Below the pieces are notes generated by a model. That model ran no database searches. It worked only from the letters and a program-made list of their open reading frames with translations, and was not told where the DNA came from. Of a stretch of DNA of 64,000 nt, positions 34,641-46,472 are shown piece by piece (position 1 is the first letter of the stretch; each line of letters starts with the position of its first letter). The stretch is taken from NCBI GenBank assembly GCA_027382625.1, contig JAJKFJ010021767.1, forward strand, positions 186,001 through 250,000, read 5' to 3'. Origin of the DNA: Tetmemena sp. SeJ-2015. Lineage: Eukaryota; Ciliophora; Spirotrichea; Sporadotrichida; Oxytrichidae. Position numbers and translations under genes: made by a program.

Positions 34641-36052
34641 ATGCAAGGATCTTTAAATAAAGTCATCTGCGATAATGGCTCCGGTTTCCTCAAGAATAAT
34701 AATCAAACATGCATATATGCTATTTAGAGTGTGTAAGGAGTGAATTGATATTTTATTTGAAGATGGGATATGGAGGAGAGAACTTCCCTCGCTTCACCAT
34801 TCCTTCAATTGCAGGAAGACCTCTGCTCAGAGCCAGTCAGAAGATTGGAGAAATCGAGCTCAAGCCACTCATGCTTGGAGATGAAGCTAACCCACTCAGA
34901 AGTTTCCTAGAAATCACCTACCCAATCATTACATACACTTCATAATTGTAAGTCGATTCATAGTAATTATCAAGGAGGGAATCGTAGAATCATGGGAAGA
35001 CTTGGAAGCACTCTGGGGCTACACCTTCCATACTAAGATGGGTCTCCCAAAGGATCTCAGTGGCCACAAAATCCTTATCACAGAGGCTGCTCTTAACCCC
35101 AAGAAGAACAGAGCAAAGATGGCGCAGATTCTCTTTGAGAAGTTCGGCTTTGGCGGAGTTATCTTCGAAATCCAGGCTCTTCTATCTTTGATGGCAGAGG
35201 GACATACTTCAGGTCTCGTGTTTGATGCAGGTGATGGAGTGTCTCACTCATTATAATAAGACAGATTAAATCACAAGTGACTATAAAAATCTTAAGCTCA
35301 CTGTATCCCAGTGTATGAAGGATTTCCCTTGACTGATTAGATAAAGCGTTTGAATGTAGCAGGTCGCCATGTGACTGACTACCTCATAAAGTTGATGCTG
35401 TTCAGAGGGTACGCCTTCAACAGTAGTGCTGACTTCGAAACAGTGAGAGAGATGAAAGAGGCTCTCTGCTATGTGAGTTATGACATCAAGAAAGACAGGA
35501 AACTCGCTCAGGAAACCACAGTCGTGGACAAGGAATACAAACTCCCAGACAACACCACCATCACTATGATATTTTAAGATGATGATGCACTAGATTTTTA
35601 TCACAGTCGGAAGAGAGAGATTTGAGGCAGCAGAGTGCTTGTTTAACCCCATGCTCATTGATGTTGAAAGCCCGGGAATCAGTGAACTCATTTACGAGTC
35701 CATAGATGATCAATAATGCTTTCCCCTCATAGCTTCATCTTCCTATTAAATGAAAGTCCTATGGATGTGTAAAAAGACCCTGGTCTCAAACGTCATCCTC
35801 TCTGGTGGAACCACTATGTTCCCAGGCCTCAGTTCAAGAGTGGAGAAGGATCTCAGATCAATCTACTTGAAGGAGAAGTTCAATGGAGATGTATCAGGTT
35901 TCAATAGAGTTAAGATAAACGTGGTTGACCCACCTAGAAGAAAGCATGGCGTCTTCATCGGAGCAAGTTTCTTAGCAAATCTCTCAGGCGAGGAGAGATG
36001 GGTCAGCCTCAAGGACTGGAAGGAGCAAGGAGAGAGACTCTTCCTCAAGTGA
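34641..36052 (+). CDS. ARP2: Actin-related protein 2 (Arp2), interrupted by five IESs
   Basis: The macronuclear-destined parts join into a protein of about 370 residues. It contains [153 protein letters not shown] and [12 protein letters not shown]. The insert-free alignment and the VGDEA-like and RGYAFN motifs fit Arp2 better than actin. Arp2 with Arp3 nucleates branched actin in the Arp2/3 complex. The five gaps are not GT-AG introns. Each is bounded by a short direct repeat, and removing it restores the frame. TGA follows ERLFLK, so the C-terminus is a little short. Confidence 0.92.
34692..34763. other. ARP2 IES 1, pointer AAGA
   Basis: AAGA at 34692-34695 and 34760-34763. Removal of 68 bp joins DNGSGFLK to MGYGGENFP. 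Confidence 0.85.
34925..34972. other. ARP2 IES 2, pointer ATCA
   Basis: ATCA at 34925-34928 and 34969-34972. Removal of 44 bp joins EITYPI to KEGIVESW. Confidence 0.85.
35243..35302. other. ARP2 IES 3, pointer CTCACT
   Basis: CTCACT at 35243-35248 and 35297-35302. Removal of 54 bp joins GDGVSH to CIPVYEG. Confidence 0.88.
35560..35604. other. ARP2 IES 4, pointer ATCAC
   Basis: ATCAC at 35560-35564 and 35600-35604. Removal of 40 bp joins LPDNTTIT to [10 protein letters not shown]. Confidence 0.88.
35714..35749. other. ARP2 IES 5, pointer TAA
   Basis: TAA at 35714-35716 and 35747-35749. Removal of 33 bp joins ESIDDQQ to MKVLWMCKK. The short pointer leaves the exact edge uncertain. Confidence 0.7.
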
Positions 36053-36428
36053 GAGAGATAGCCAACGCTTGAAAGAGTTATATCAAATGATGAATCGTAG
36101 CTTAATGAACTTCTAGGCAGTACAAGTCACATTAGTCGTATTTATTTTTACTAAATTCTTGAAATTTAAAAGACATTAAGTAAAAATCTATAGTTGTTCA
36201 ATATAAATAGTTTGCTATCATAGATCTATAATTTAGAGCATTTATTTAGCTGTTGCCTCATCAAATAATTCTTTAGAGTTAAGAAACGTGTTTTATAAGT
36301 CATCTTTGCTGCTTACATATAAATTTAAATATATAATGTAGAAACTTAGGCAGTAGCTGAGGATTCATGGACAGAGATTAGGCGAAACCTAATTTATTCC
36401 CGCTTATCTATTAAGAGGAGGCACTGTT
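36053..36428. other. Intergenic region between convergent genes
   Basis: AT-rich sequence between the ARP2 stop and the C-terminus of the Q/N-rich minus-strand gene. No frame, repeat or RNA feature seen. Confidence 0.45.
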
Positions 36429-39024
36429 TCAAAATTGAAATATATAATAACTTATAAAACTGTTTGAAGACTGCTTTACAGGCATTTGAGCGATGGACTT
36501 CATAGGCTTTCCCACCATGCCTGGGAAAGGCCTTACATTCTAATTGTTTTAGTAGGATTGAGACTGAGCTGCTTCTTTGCTGGCACTTTTTGGCTGTAGC
36601 ACTCAAGCATCCATTATAGCTGCTGCTTGATGGGAGGTTGCTCATTTGCTAAGTGCGGCTGTGATGAGCTGAGTTGGCTTAGGCAGACGCCATCAAAGGC
36701 TGTATCTATTGATGAAGAAGTTACTGCTGCTGGGTAGAATGAATAGACTAATGATGGCTATTGAGATGACTCGTTGGTTGCTGATTCGTATTTAGCTTAG
36801 AAAAAGGAGGCTTATCCTGAGTTATTGAAATTGGCCATGATCTTAGGAGTTGCACTCAATGAGTTTTGTATGCTGCTTCTCTATGGAAGATTCATATTCG
36901 CCTAGTTCTAAGTTTGAGAGAAGTTTTGTTAATGGATATTTGCCTTTTGAGGAGGCTATTAGCTCAAAGTGCTAGTCAAAGACTTAGGGTGAGCTGTGTT
37001 ATTGATAGCTTGCTGCAATGATTAGTGATTTTTCATTTGATGTGAAGCTGAAGAGTTTATAGTTTTAACTCCTGACTCATTTATCTAGGCTAGCTTATTT
37101 TGCTGCTACTGATACTGAAGCTTAAGATGCTTAGGAGTCTTTAGGATATGGCTGGAATTGAGGCAGCTGATCTTTTTAGCCATTAATCTTGTGCATGATG
37201 TTATTCATAGAGGAGTAGTTAGAGGATATGTTCAAGTTAGGCGAGAGATCAGTGACATTTGCGAAGTTCTAATTGCTATACTAGTTGCTCTAAGGTTGAT
37301 TCCTCTAGCTCTGATGATGCTATTGGGCCTAGTTATTTATATTGGTGCGCATACTTGTAGCTTGCTAATGATTGAGGGTGGTGTAGTTGCTCTAGACCAA
37401 GTTCTCTTGAGTTTGGTGATTAGGTCTCTCTGAGGGATTATTGAACATGAAACTCTTCGCCTCGTTATTGGTTGCTGATTTGACAGCTATCAGCATACTC
37501 TGTGGATTAGTCTTCTGTGCTTCTGGTAAATAATCCTTGTCTAAATCTATCAGCATAGAGTTGCCACCATAGTCATCATCGTCTTCATCCAGCTATTCCT
37601 CAGTCTACAAGTATACTGGATTCTAGTCTTCCACTGAGTCTTTCTTTCTCAATTGGATCTTTATGGTGTCGTTATGACTCGAGCCCTTTTAATCTAAATG
37701 AGCTTGGACCATTTGCTGATTCAACTGAGGTACTTGTGGAGGTTTACCACCCGCGAACTAGTTGGTCATACTGTTCTTGACAGTATGATCTCCTGAGAGG
37801 ACTGACTTGCTTACTGAGTTGCGGTTGAAGAAATTCAAGTGATCAGGCACCTGCTGCTGATTTGACACGTCTTGTAGGATCATCTAGTTGCTTTGCTTTT
37901 TCTACAACTTGCCATTCTGATTCTTTGAAACTAAATAGAAGGAGAAATGAAAGGGATTTTTAAAGTGAGCAAATTCTTTGGCTCTTGAGAGCTATTTCTG
38001 TATAGTTATTGCTACTTGCTGTTTTTTGCTTGTACTCTACCAATCTATTCATTTCCTGCGCTTTGGACATGGCTTCCTTGACCAGTCGCTCTTTCTCTTT
38101 CATCTGTGAGTGCAAGTTTTCGTAGAAGTCTATTCCTCTTGAGATGGCTGGGTGCTGCTTCATCATGTCCACTTGAGAGAACAGGTTCTTGAAAAAGCTG
38201 GAGAGTATAGTTAGAGGAGTTGCAACCCTCGAACTGAAATCCAAGCGCTTCGAATCCACAATCATGGTTACACTTATTAAAAATCTACATCCTATGATCT
38301 ATACTCAAACTTCATAACTTTATGACAATCTCATTTCTAGATATGGTTATGCTTGTAAGCTGAACCTTACAGTGAAGCTGGAGTGGAGAACTTACAAAGC
38401 TATTGATTCTGCTCAGTCCACATCACTACGGTCGCCTGCTGCATCGACAGAGAAATATCAAAATAGAAGTTCCTAAAGCTCTCATCCATGTGCTGCAGCT
38501 TTTATTCCCAATTGGTAGCTTGAAAGGGCAATTAAGAACTTTTAAGTTGATGCTTAGATGATTCTTGAGTTTGCTGTCCATGAATAATAGACTTTAATTG
38601 GCCAGATTGGTGGTTCTAAACCAGTTTCTTTACTATGTAAAAGGGCATCATGAGTTCAAGTCTGCGCTAAGCAGATGTCTGCCTCCTCTGCTTACTAGTG
38701 GAAGAACTCCTGAATCACTTGGATATCCCTGAATACATTAAGTTGCTGGTACTCAAGAATGAACTCAAAGAGCTATCCTAGACTCTCGTTTGAGTAGGAT
38801 AATTAAGACTAGCCCATCTGCAGCTCCATTTTGTAGGTGCTTTTGTCTTCAGCCTTATTTCGCACATTCTCGTTTTGGATTTAAGATTGGGAGAAGAAGA
38901 GAGCCTGCTCAGGCTGACGAGAGAAACTTTTGAGAGTGAAGAGTGGCTGAGAGATTATCACCTCAGATGAGGAGTGCTCCTTGAAGATTGTGTAACTTTG
39001 GGGGACAGCTGAACCCTGGGACAT
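36429..39024 (-). CDS. Q/N-rich protein with helical N-terminus (possibly two genes)
   Basis: The minus-strand frame starts MSQGSAVPQSYTIFKEHSSS and contains FEFILEYQQLNVFRDIQVIQ and HMDESFRNFYFDISLSMQQA. After a gap near 38280-38400 it continues MIVDSKRLDFSSRVATPLTI, MMKQHPAISRGIDFYENLHS and MKEKERLVKEAMSKAQEMN (coiled coil). A long Gln/Asn/Ser-rich tail follows (e.g. NHQTQENLVQSNYTTLNHQQ), ending VKQSSNSFISYYIFQF-TGA. The gap may be an intron, in which case this is one protein of about 800 residues. If the ATG at 38265 is used, there are two adjacent genes. No family recognised. Confidence 0.5.
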
Positions 39025-39158
39025 CGCTTGATTTTCCGCTTTCCTTGAATGATTGTTACATAATTTCCAATATGATGAGTGAAGTGAATTTATGCACAGG
39101 TGTAATAATTTCCACTGTAAATATTTTTCACTTTAAAATAATCCCAGATTGACTTAAA

Positions 39159-42100
39159 ATGAAAGAAGCAGCAGCGGTTAACAATCGATCGGTTATTTCA
39201 CCAACTCTCCAGACTTCAAACTCACAGATCTTCCCTCATATAGAGAAGGTGCAGCGGGTGCCCAAACTTTCCATCTTGGAGTAGTCCATCAACCAAAACA
39301 AGTACCAGGACATCAAACTTGAGGTCATAAACTCACGCCACTACTAGAAAGAGTCACTCTCCAATCGAAACACTAGTGGCATGATAGACTTGAAGTCCAA
39401 CTACCTCTCAGCCACCACTTCAACCAACGCTAACAACTTAACTAGTAGACTTGTGGGACAAGAACAGCAAAGTTTGGGCTATAAGAGATAGGCCTCTGAA
39501 GCCAGACTGCAGCAGAGTTTCTAAGTTGGCAAGACCTCTTCACATGCATCTTATAACTTTTCTCTTTAATTTCTTTATCTCATTTGATGGAGGGTGAGGA
39601 GGATTCCCGCAGACTAGTTTCCCACAAGAAGCAAAGCATGATGATGACCAAGTAATCCATGGACAGCATCAACGCCTTTTACTCTCCAACGAATCAAGGA
39701 AAGATCAGCCAGAAGTGGCAACGATGTCTAAGTCCCTACTTAACTCCACCTCCACTCTCGGTCTTAAGAAGCTTCCGAAATAGCAGTCATAAATTATATT
39801 CTATCTTTATAATTTCTCGAAGGGACCTTTGAACTTGTTTAAGAATGCACCACCTCAGATAGAAGAGAGCAGCTTGAAGCAGATGAACATTAACTCACTC
39901 CTGAGTTAGAAGGCAATCGTACAGCAGGTGATAACTTCTCAGAACAGAAACCACTTCGCAGTCCCTATTCTCAAATAAAGATGCCAATTACAACAGTCAT
40001 AGGGAATCGAAGTCCATTTTCACAAGCATCAATCAGCTTGAGGATTAGAAGTAGTACCTACAATTGCAGCAATTCAACTCTTCTTATCATGATATAATGA
40101 TGAGATATCTATGTTATGGATATGTTCTTTGGATAATACGATGATCTCCAATAAGATCCTCAACCTCTCTAAGCTAATAGATAATTCTACTCTCAACGCT
40201 TTTGCTCCCCTACCTGATCACATAGCATTAAATTCATTAGCATCATTATGATATTGTGATCCCGACTATCTTTCTTAGAGGAACAACTCAAAGCTGAACA
40301 TCACAAGTGCAAGAGCAGCTGCCACTGGCTAAACTGGCTTCAAGCTCGCAGAGAGAAGTGAGAAACCAATTTTTAAGAGTAAGGTAATCCTCAAGTAGAA
40401 GGGAAGTAAGAACCTCATCACTCAGTTCGAACTGCTGGTTGATTTTCAAAAATATTTTTAATGAGAATAAAATTCATCAAATACAAATACAGACTATATA
40501 TAACAAAGCTTAGGACTACGAGGGAGGGAGGGTGAAGACGCTGTCAGTGGCTAAGTACATGGAGAAGAAGGAAGAGTTCTAACGGCAGCAAAAGGATCAG
40601 GAGAAGGTCATCGCTACTCTCAACCAGAAGATAGTGCTCCTCGAACTCAAGTAACCATTTCCAATTTCATCATTACCATTTCTTTAGGTGTGAGAGGCTG
40701 CAGCAGATCATCAACCAGACCGAGTATATTTATAAAATAATTAAATGTTTATATGTGAGCAGAAGGGGTCAAGCTACGAGCAGAATGTCAACTAGCTACA
40801 GGACCAGATCGAGGAGCTGAATGAGCAGATGGTTGCCGTCCAGGAGACCGCCCACGCTGAGTTCAACCAGAAGGACAAGCTCCTCATTAAGTTAACCATA
40901 TAAATTATAAATTATTATATTTATTAATTATATTTTCTGTAAGTTGTATGAGGAGCGAACTAGGAACCTGAACAAGGTGAAGCAGTACAAGGAGAAGCTG
41001 GAGGCGAAGGAGAAGCACATTGGGGAGTTCAGCACCAAGGAGAAGGAGTACCTCGACAAGATAGCCGACCTCCAGAAACAGATAAACAGCCAGAGCTCCA
41101 ATCAATAAATTTAAATAATTTATTCAAATTTAATCTTTTTATTATAGTTGAATGCTGAGACCAGAAGTAAGTTAACTAATATAAGAGAATAACATGCTGG
41201 GCTGACTGGTTGATATAGACATCTACATCCAGGAGCTGAAGAACCAGATCAACTAACTCAACGCCATCCAGAGGGAGAAGGGCTCCAAGCTGGAGGAGGT
41301 CACCACCAAGCTGCAGGACTTGGAGAGGGCAGTGCGCTCAGGCAAGTTCAGCAAACAAAACCTAGACCCCATTCATTTCCAAGTGTCACTGGAAGGCTTC
41401 CTGTTCAAGCTGTTCAACGACGATCCCTACTCGCTTTCCAATAACATACGACTGGGACTGCAGATGAGCAACAAGAACATCCATCACACTCATTAAATAC
41501 GTGAAGTGCAGGGTGAGTAAAGTTTAAATTGCTCATGCTGGTTTGGAGCAGAGGCTGCTTGCTGACAATAGCATTAACGACAAGAGCGGGGGTGGCACAA
41601 CTACCAACGGAGGAGTGAGCATGGACACCTTCGGTAGCTATCAGGTCATTGACATCAACCAAGTTAACTTCCTAAGGATTTATAATTTGTAATCGTATCT
41701 AACTTGAACAAGTTCCACTACGCCAAGCCAAAGCTAGCTTTGTTGATCGACCACACTTTCAACTCCAAGAGCAGTATGGTGTTCGAGCCACCCTACGAGT
41801 AGTGGCTGTTCATGACTGTGAGAGGCATCTTGGATTCCAAGTATGCTGAGATGGTCTGCATCGAAGACTCCTTCTCCTTCTACCAAGCTTCTAAGTTCAT
41901 AGGTGAGTACACATCTTCATAATTAATCCTACTTTAGACTTCGTGTACTCCTGGTTGGGCAACTTCTGCGTCGACAAGACTTCGAAGATGGTGCGCAGCT
42001 TAGAGTTCTTCGAGAAGGATAAAGCTGATCAGATGCGTTTGTAGCTTCTGTTGGGACTGTAAGCTTCTCAAAACCTGAACGAGAACCTGTGGGAGTATAA

Positions 42101-42408
42101 CAGCTTCGTTGAGTTCTTAGATGTATGGTTTTTGAGTTGTCTATAACTTTTTAGGATAAGCTGCAGGTGGATGAGCAGTGCTACTTCTTGCACTGCAGAA
42201 ACCTACTCTTCAAAGGACCTCACCTGAAGGACACAGGCTCCCACCAGAGAATGCATTTGATATGATATTCAATACATAGTTTCTTTCGCTCTGCCTGAAG
42301 GACTCTCAGAAGAGTAACTCTAAATTATCTGTTCAAGAGACTATCTACACCAAGTTCATCGCTTTTGAGAACTACGCAAATAATATATCCTAATAGTAGT
42401 CACATTGA
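39159..42408 (+). CDS. Long coiled-coil protein, IES- and intron-rich
   Basis: The ATG gives MKEAAAVNNRSVISPTLQTS. A Ser/Gln-rich first third is followed, at about 40520-41340, by a strong coiled coil: MEKKEEFQRQQKDQEKVIAT, QLQDQIEELNEQMVAVQETA, YEERTRNLNKVKQYKEKLEA and EKGSKLEEVTTKLQDLERAV. A globular C-terminal part follows: HFQVSLEGFLFKLFNDDPYS, FEPPYEQWLFMTVRGILDSK, FYQASKFIDFVYSWLGNFC and QVDEQCYFLHCRNLLF. It ends at TGA after ENYANNISQQQSH. The coding blocks are GC-richer than the rest and are cut by many AT-rich gaps of 30-70 bp, a mix of GT-AG introns (e.g. near 40650-40687) and IESs. It may be a centrosome/basal-body or trafficking protein, which is inference. Confidence 0.6.
40888..40945. 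other. IES with TAAGTT pointer in coiled-coil gene
   Basis: TAAGTT at 40888-40893 and 40940-40945. Deleting 52 AT-rich bp joins NQKDKLLIK to LYEERTRNLNK in frame. Confidence 0.75.
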
Positions 42409-42465
42409 TAATATTTTCTTTGAATGATTGACGTTAGGGAGGTGTTGCTATGAATTTGCAGAATT

Positions 42466-45400
42466 CATCGTTGGGATTTGAGAATGACTTTAAATATAAG
42501 TTAGATGAAAAATATCATCGATTATACTTTTGACTTTTGCCATTGTAGTCCCTCAGACCCTTGTACAACTACAAATAATAACTAAAAGGCATAATTTAGA
42601 CATATAAGTTTAGACTAGTTGTTCTGGTATTGAGAGGTCTGATTGGGCCCTGACTTGCCACCCAGTGCCTGCGTGAGTGACTGTTGCTTCTAATCAGTCT
42701 TTTGAGCTCTGCTGGCTTGATTGATCTGGTCAATGTTCTATCTCAGATCCTTCATGCTCATGTCGTTCATCAAGAATTAGTGAATGGGGTCGCTAGAAAC
42801 GTCATTCACTAATTGCAAATGGCTCATAAACTATCAATTTCAATTCTTGATTGATTGATGTCAAGTATACTCCTCGAGGCTGAGTTCATTCGGTGTTGCT
42901 AGATTGGCCCACTGCCCACGCTGTCATGAATAAAGCCAGAGTTACCACCAAACACTCGGGAAGAGTTCATCAGCTGCTTGCTAGATGAAGCCGGGTTGCT
43001 TAGATTCTGGTGAGTGGGTAGGGAGAGGAAGCTACCTTTGACTTGCGAGATTCGAGGTGTTAGATATCGCTCTGGAAGATCTTTGCTTGGACAGTAGAGA
43101 GTTGATGGGGTTAGCTCCTTAGTTCTAGCCGTTAGTGTAGTAAGCAGATGAAGATTAGTTAAGCAAGTTTACAAATAAGTAGTACAGAAGCAGTGTTTAC
43201 TGATTTAAAGTTCTTTGCTATGGAGTTATTGTGCTGGTGGCTGACTTTGTTATTGAACTGTCCATAGAGACTTGTGTTCTTCTGTGAGCCCATCGCCTAG
43301 GGTATGTCGTATTCATTTACGATAGTCTCCATCTCTTCTTCCTGCTTTTGCACTCGCAACTTCTCTCCTTCCTCGTTGTTGCTGGAGCCAAAGCCGAACA
43401 CCTTAGAAAGTACTGAACCAAAGATCGAACTCTTGCTCGTGCTCTCCTCCTAGCTTAGGGCCTGAGTCTTATTGTTCACGGGCGATACCAGTGCCTTAGT
43501 ACCTAAGATTGATGAAGCTCCAATCACTGTATTCTTATGTGAGTTAGCTCCTACTCTATTAAAGTTCTAGCTAGCTAGCGAGGAAGGATTATGCTAGTGG
43601 TGAGGGGAGCCCATTTAGTTGACTGGATTTCCTCTTTGCTAGGCTTGATTATTGAAGTTACTCACTGCTTATTGGTGATTATTTCCTTCCAGCTACTTTT
43701 GAGGAGTCTTGTTGAAGGTTGAAGTGATGAAGGATGAAATGGAGAAGCCCGTGTTCGCAGAATGAGGATGCTCTTACTCTTTCTTGTAACCAGATAAGCT
43801 CTGTGATTGCTAATTATTGCCAGTCTGTCTCTTCTTCAAGTCTTCTTTGCTTCTTTTTGAGAGAGCTGATACTTAGATGTCTCCTATCAACCCACTTATA
43901 GATCTCTACTTCTGTCCATCGTTTGTTAAAAATACAAAGCACTTCTAAATGAGATAAAATTGTGCTGAATTATTCAAGCTGAAGTCCTTGTGCCTCGATT
44001 TAGAAATGGGGATGAGAAGCTTCGAAGATGTTCTTGGTGTACAAGTTGACTTTCACCCCAGTCATTCTGTAATTGAACAATCTCTCAAATAATTAGCGGA
44101 AATGATAATAGCAATTGTAAATTTTCCAATCTAGTGATCTTTGTTGTTTCCTCATCTGCTTGAGAATCTTAGTGTTGAAAGTTGAGCTTTAAGTCCTTGA
44201 TCTAAGATTCTAAATGCAAATAAGCTTATATATCGAGTATTACAAGGATTTTCCAGGATCTTAAGGATCTGTTGGTACTTAGAGTTACTCTCCAACTCTT
44301 GCTGAAGCAGCTCTGTTGAATACATGTCCCTGAGAATACGCTTTAGTCGCACATACCACACTGCATAGAAAAACCAATCCCTAAAAAAGACTTAACTCTT
44401 CTCTATCTAAAACTTTTTCACTTACCTCACTATCAGTCTTCTTTTGCGTTTGAAGACAGGATCGAACTAAAGATGAGCTGGGGCGTTAGTGATTGGCTTT
44501 CGATGAGGTCTGTACTGCTTGAGATCCTTCGCCAAGTAGAAATTTTAGCACAACTCAACTAGGTTGTTCATATCTTCCACCATTCTTGGTGTGATGTTGA
44601 TTTCGAAAGGAGTCACAACTAGTGACACCGTTGAATCTTCAACTAGTTTATCTTCAGACCTGAATACAGAAAGCTAGTTCTAGATGTTAGTACTGGTCAC
44701 TAGGTATTGATAGGTCTATTCATGCTCCTTCATAAACGGTCTAAAGCGTTAGGATACATTTATCAATTGAGTAATTTACTAGAGTAGGAATCCTCTGAGG
44801 TCAGAGACTTCCATCGCCTCAAATATTTGGTACTTTAGATTTCTCGTCTGCTCCCACAAACTCGTGGGGATGTACATCTCGCTCATGCAGTTCCAGTACA
44901 CTCGCAAGTTCTCCAGATTGCAGTTCTTAAGAAGCAGCAATGGTTCATTGTTCACTTTCTGCAGCTGAGGCTTGTTTTAAGTCACAGATTCAAACCGCCA
45001 CCTCTAGTCAGTTGCTTCCCAGCTCACTTTCTAAGAAATAATTTCATCGCCATGATTTTAAGCTTAAATTAAGGATTTAATCCTTTAATTCGCAGAATCT
45101 AGAGTTACTACTTACATCAACCACAAGTCCAAAGGAGAAGGGAAATTCCCCATTGAAGACATCGTCTTCGTATCGAACGTGCACCCTATTGATCTTGAGT
45201 TTGAGATTTTTCAAGAAGTCAAAGGCTTGCTTTTCCCAGGTTTGTTGCTCTTATGAGTTCTGTCTCTTCACCTTTTTCTTCTTATCAATCTCCTCTATAT
45301 AGAAAGTTCATACACTTGAATAATTTCAAGGACGCATAGTGTCAATTGAAACTGGTATGTTTCAATAGAATGCTAGTTTGACCCTACCTTTATCTTTCTT

Positions 45401-46098
45401 CCTGAGTTTGAGTTGATGTTAGAAGATGTTAAACATGTTAGAGCTGTCGTAGGAGTCATTTAGGTGCTGCTCGTTATCTTCCACATAGCTGTCATCGTTA
45501 GACTGCATTGAATAGTTTGGCCCCAGTATGATAAACAGATCTTCGATGTTCACTTCCACAGGACTGCTCCACATCGACAGCAGACTTATCTATAAGAAGA
45601 GATAAAGTTAAGATCAATCATTAGCAGTTAAAGATATCAGTAATTACTCGAAACTAGTTGTTGATTCCTTCTAAATGAAGGAAGGAGAAGTAATGAAAAG
45701 TAAAAAGGAAGGAATTTTATGAAAGAGCTTACCTTAAGTTCTAGTTTACCGATAGTTCCAGCTTTAAGCGCAAATGGCACCATCATAGATTAAAGCAGCT
45801 TGTTCGCTTTATTCGGTTTCACATTCACGTTGCTCAAGTTAATATTCCCTAAAACAAAGTTGTTATTGATTCACGACTCATTCACTCATCCACTCGTTGA
45901 AGAGTGTTTATATTGTCATAAATTCATAGTAATGGCCTGTTATAGAATAATAATCCACTTTCAATAGTATAAATGGATGCCACTTTCTCTCCCTTACTTA
46001 CCCTTGAGGACTGACATTTCAAGTTGCGACTTGTCAAAGCCGAATAAATACTTGTCAAGGTAGGTCTTGACGCTCTCGTAGAGTTTATTCTTTAGCAT
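42466..46098 (-). CDS. Short VPS13/chorein-N-type protein
   Basis: The minus-strand protein starts MLKNKLYESVKTYLDKYLFG then FDKSQLEMSVLKGNINLSNV, the chorein N-terminal signature of VPS13-type bridge-like lipid-transfer proteins. Later blocks also match that group: SPVEVNIEDLFIILGP, LKNLKLKINRVHVRYEDDVF and GEFPFSFGLVVD, then VTPFEINITPRMVEDMN and a basic helix FKRKRRLIVRDWFFYAVWYV. VPS13 proteins form a hydrophobic groove moving lipids between membranes. They usually exceed 3,000 residues. Here, after about 650 residues, the protein becomes Q/N/S-rich low-complexity sequence (e.g. NNHQQAVSNFNNQAQQRGN) and ends at TGA. Introns interrupt it at about 45600-45740, 45845-46000 and others. Confidence 0.72.
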
Positions 46099-46472
46099 AG
46101 TTAGTTCTGAAATCCCTCGTCCTTGGAAAATTATGAGTGCCTTCCTTTTTCAAATTTTGAATTTAACTACTTTATTCCCTAATTATTATAATCTACCTCC
46201 CCTTTAGAAGCTTATGAGAGTGAAAATAGGAATGGGATAGTTAGAAATATACATTCTGAGAGAGGGTATATTCACTATTAGTGAAGCAAGTCAGATAGTA
46301 TCATTGATAGATAAGAGAATAAATTAATCTCACTTGATTAAGAAAGCCAGACAAAGTGAAGAAGCAGAATCCAATAAATTCTAATAATTAATTACTCACA
46401 AAAAATCGCAAAGAGCTGAGAAATCAGATAAACCACCACCTCTATAACGTTGGATTAATTATAAAAAACACA
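46099..46472. other. Divergent intergenic region
   Basis: AT-rich region between the starts of the VPS13-like gene and hybrid histidine kinase 1. It must contain both promoters or a chromosome breakage region. No motif can be assigned. Confidence 0.45.

Noticed and set aside
34641..36052. Conventional actin rather than ARP2
   Set aside because: Blocks such as [20 protein letters not shown] and [20 protein letters not shown] match Arp2-specific positions and differ from actin.
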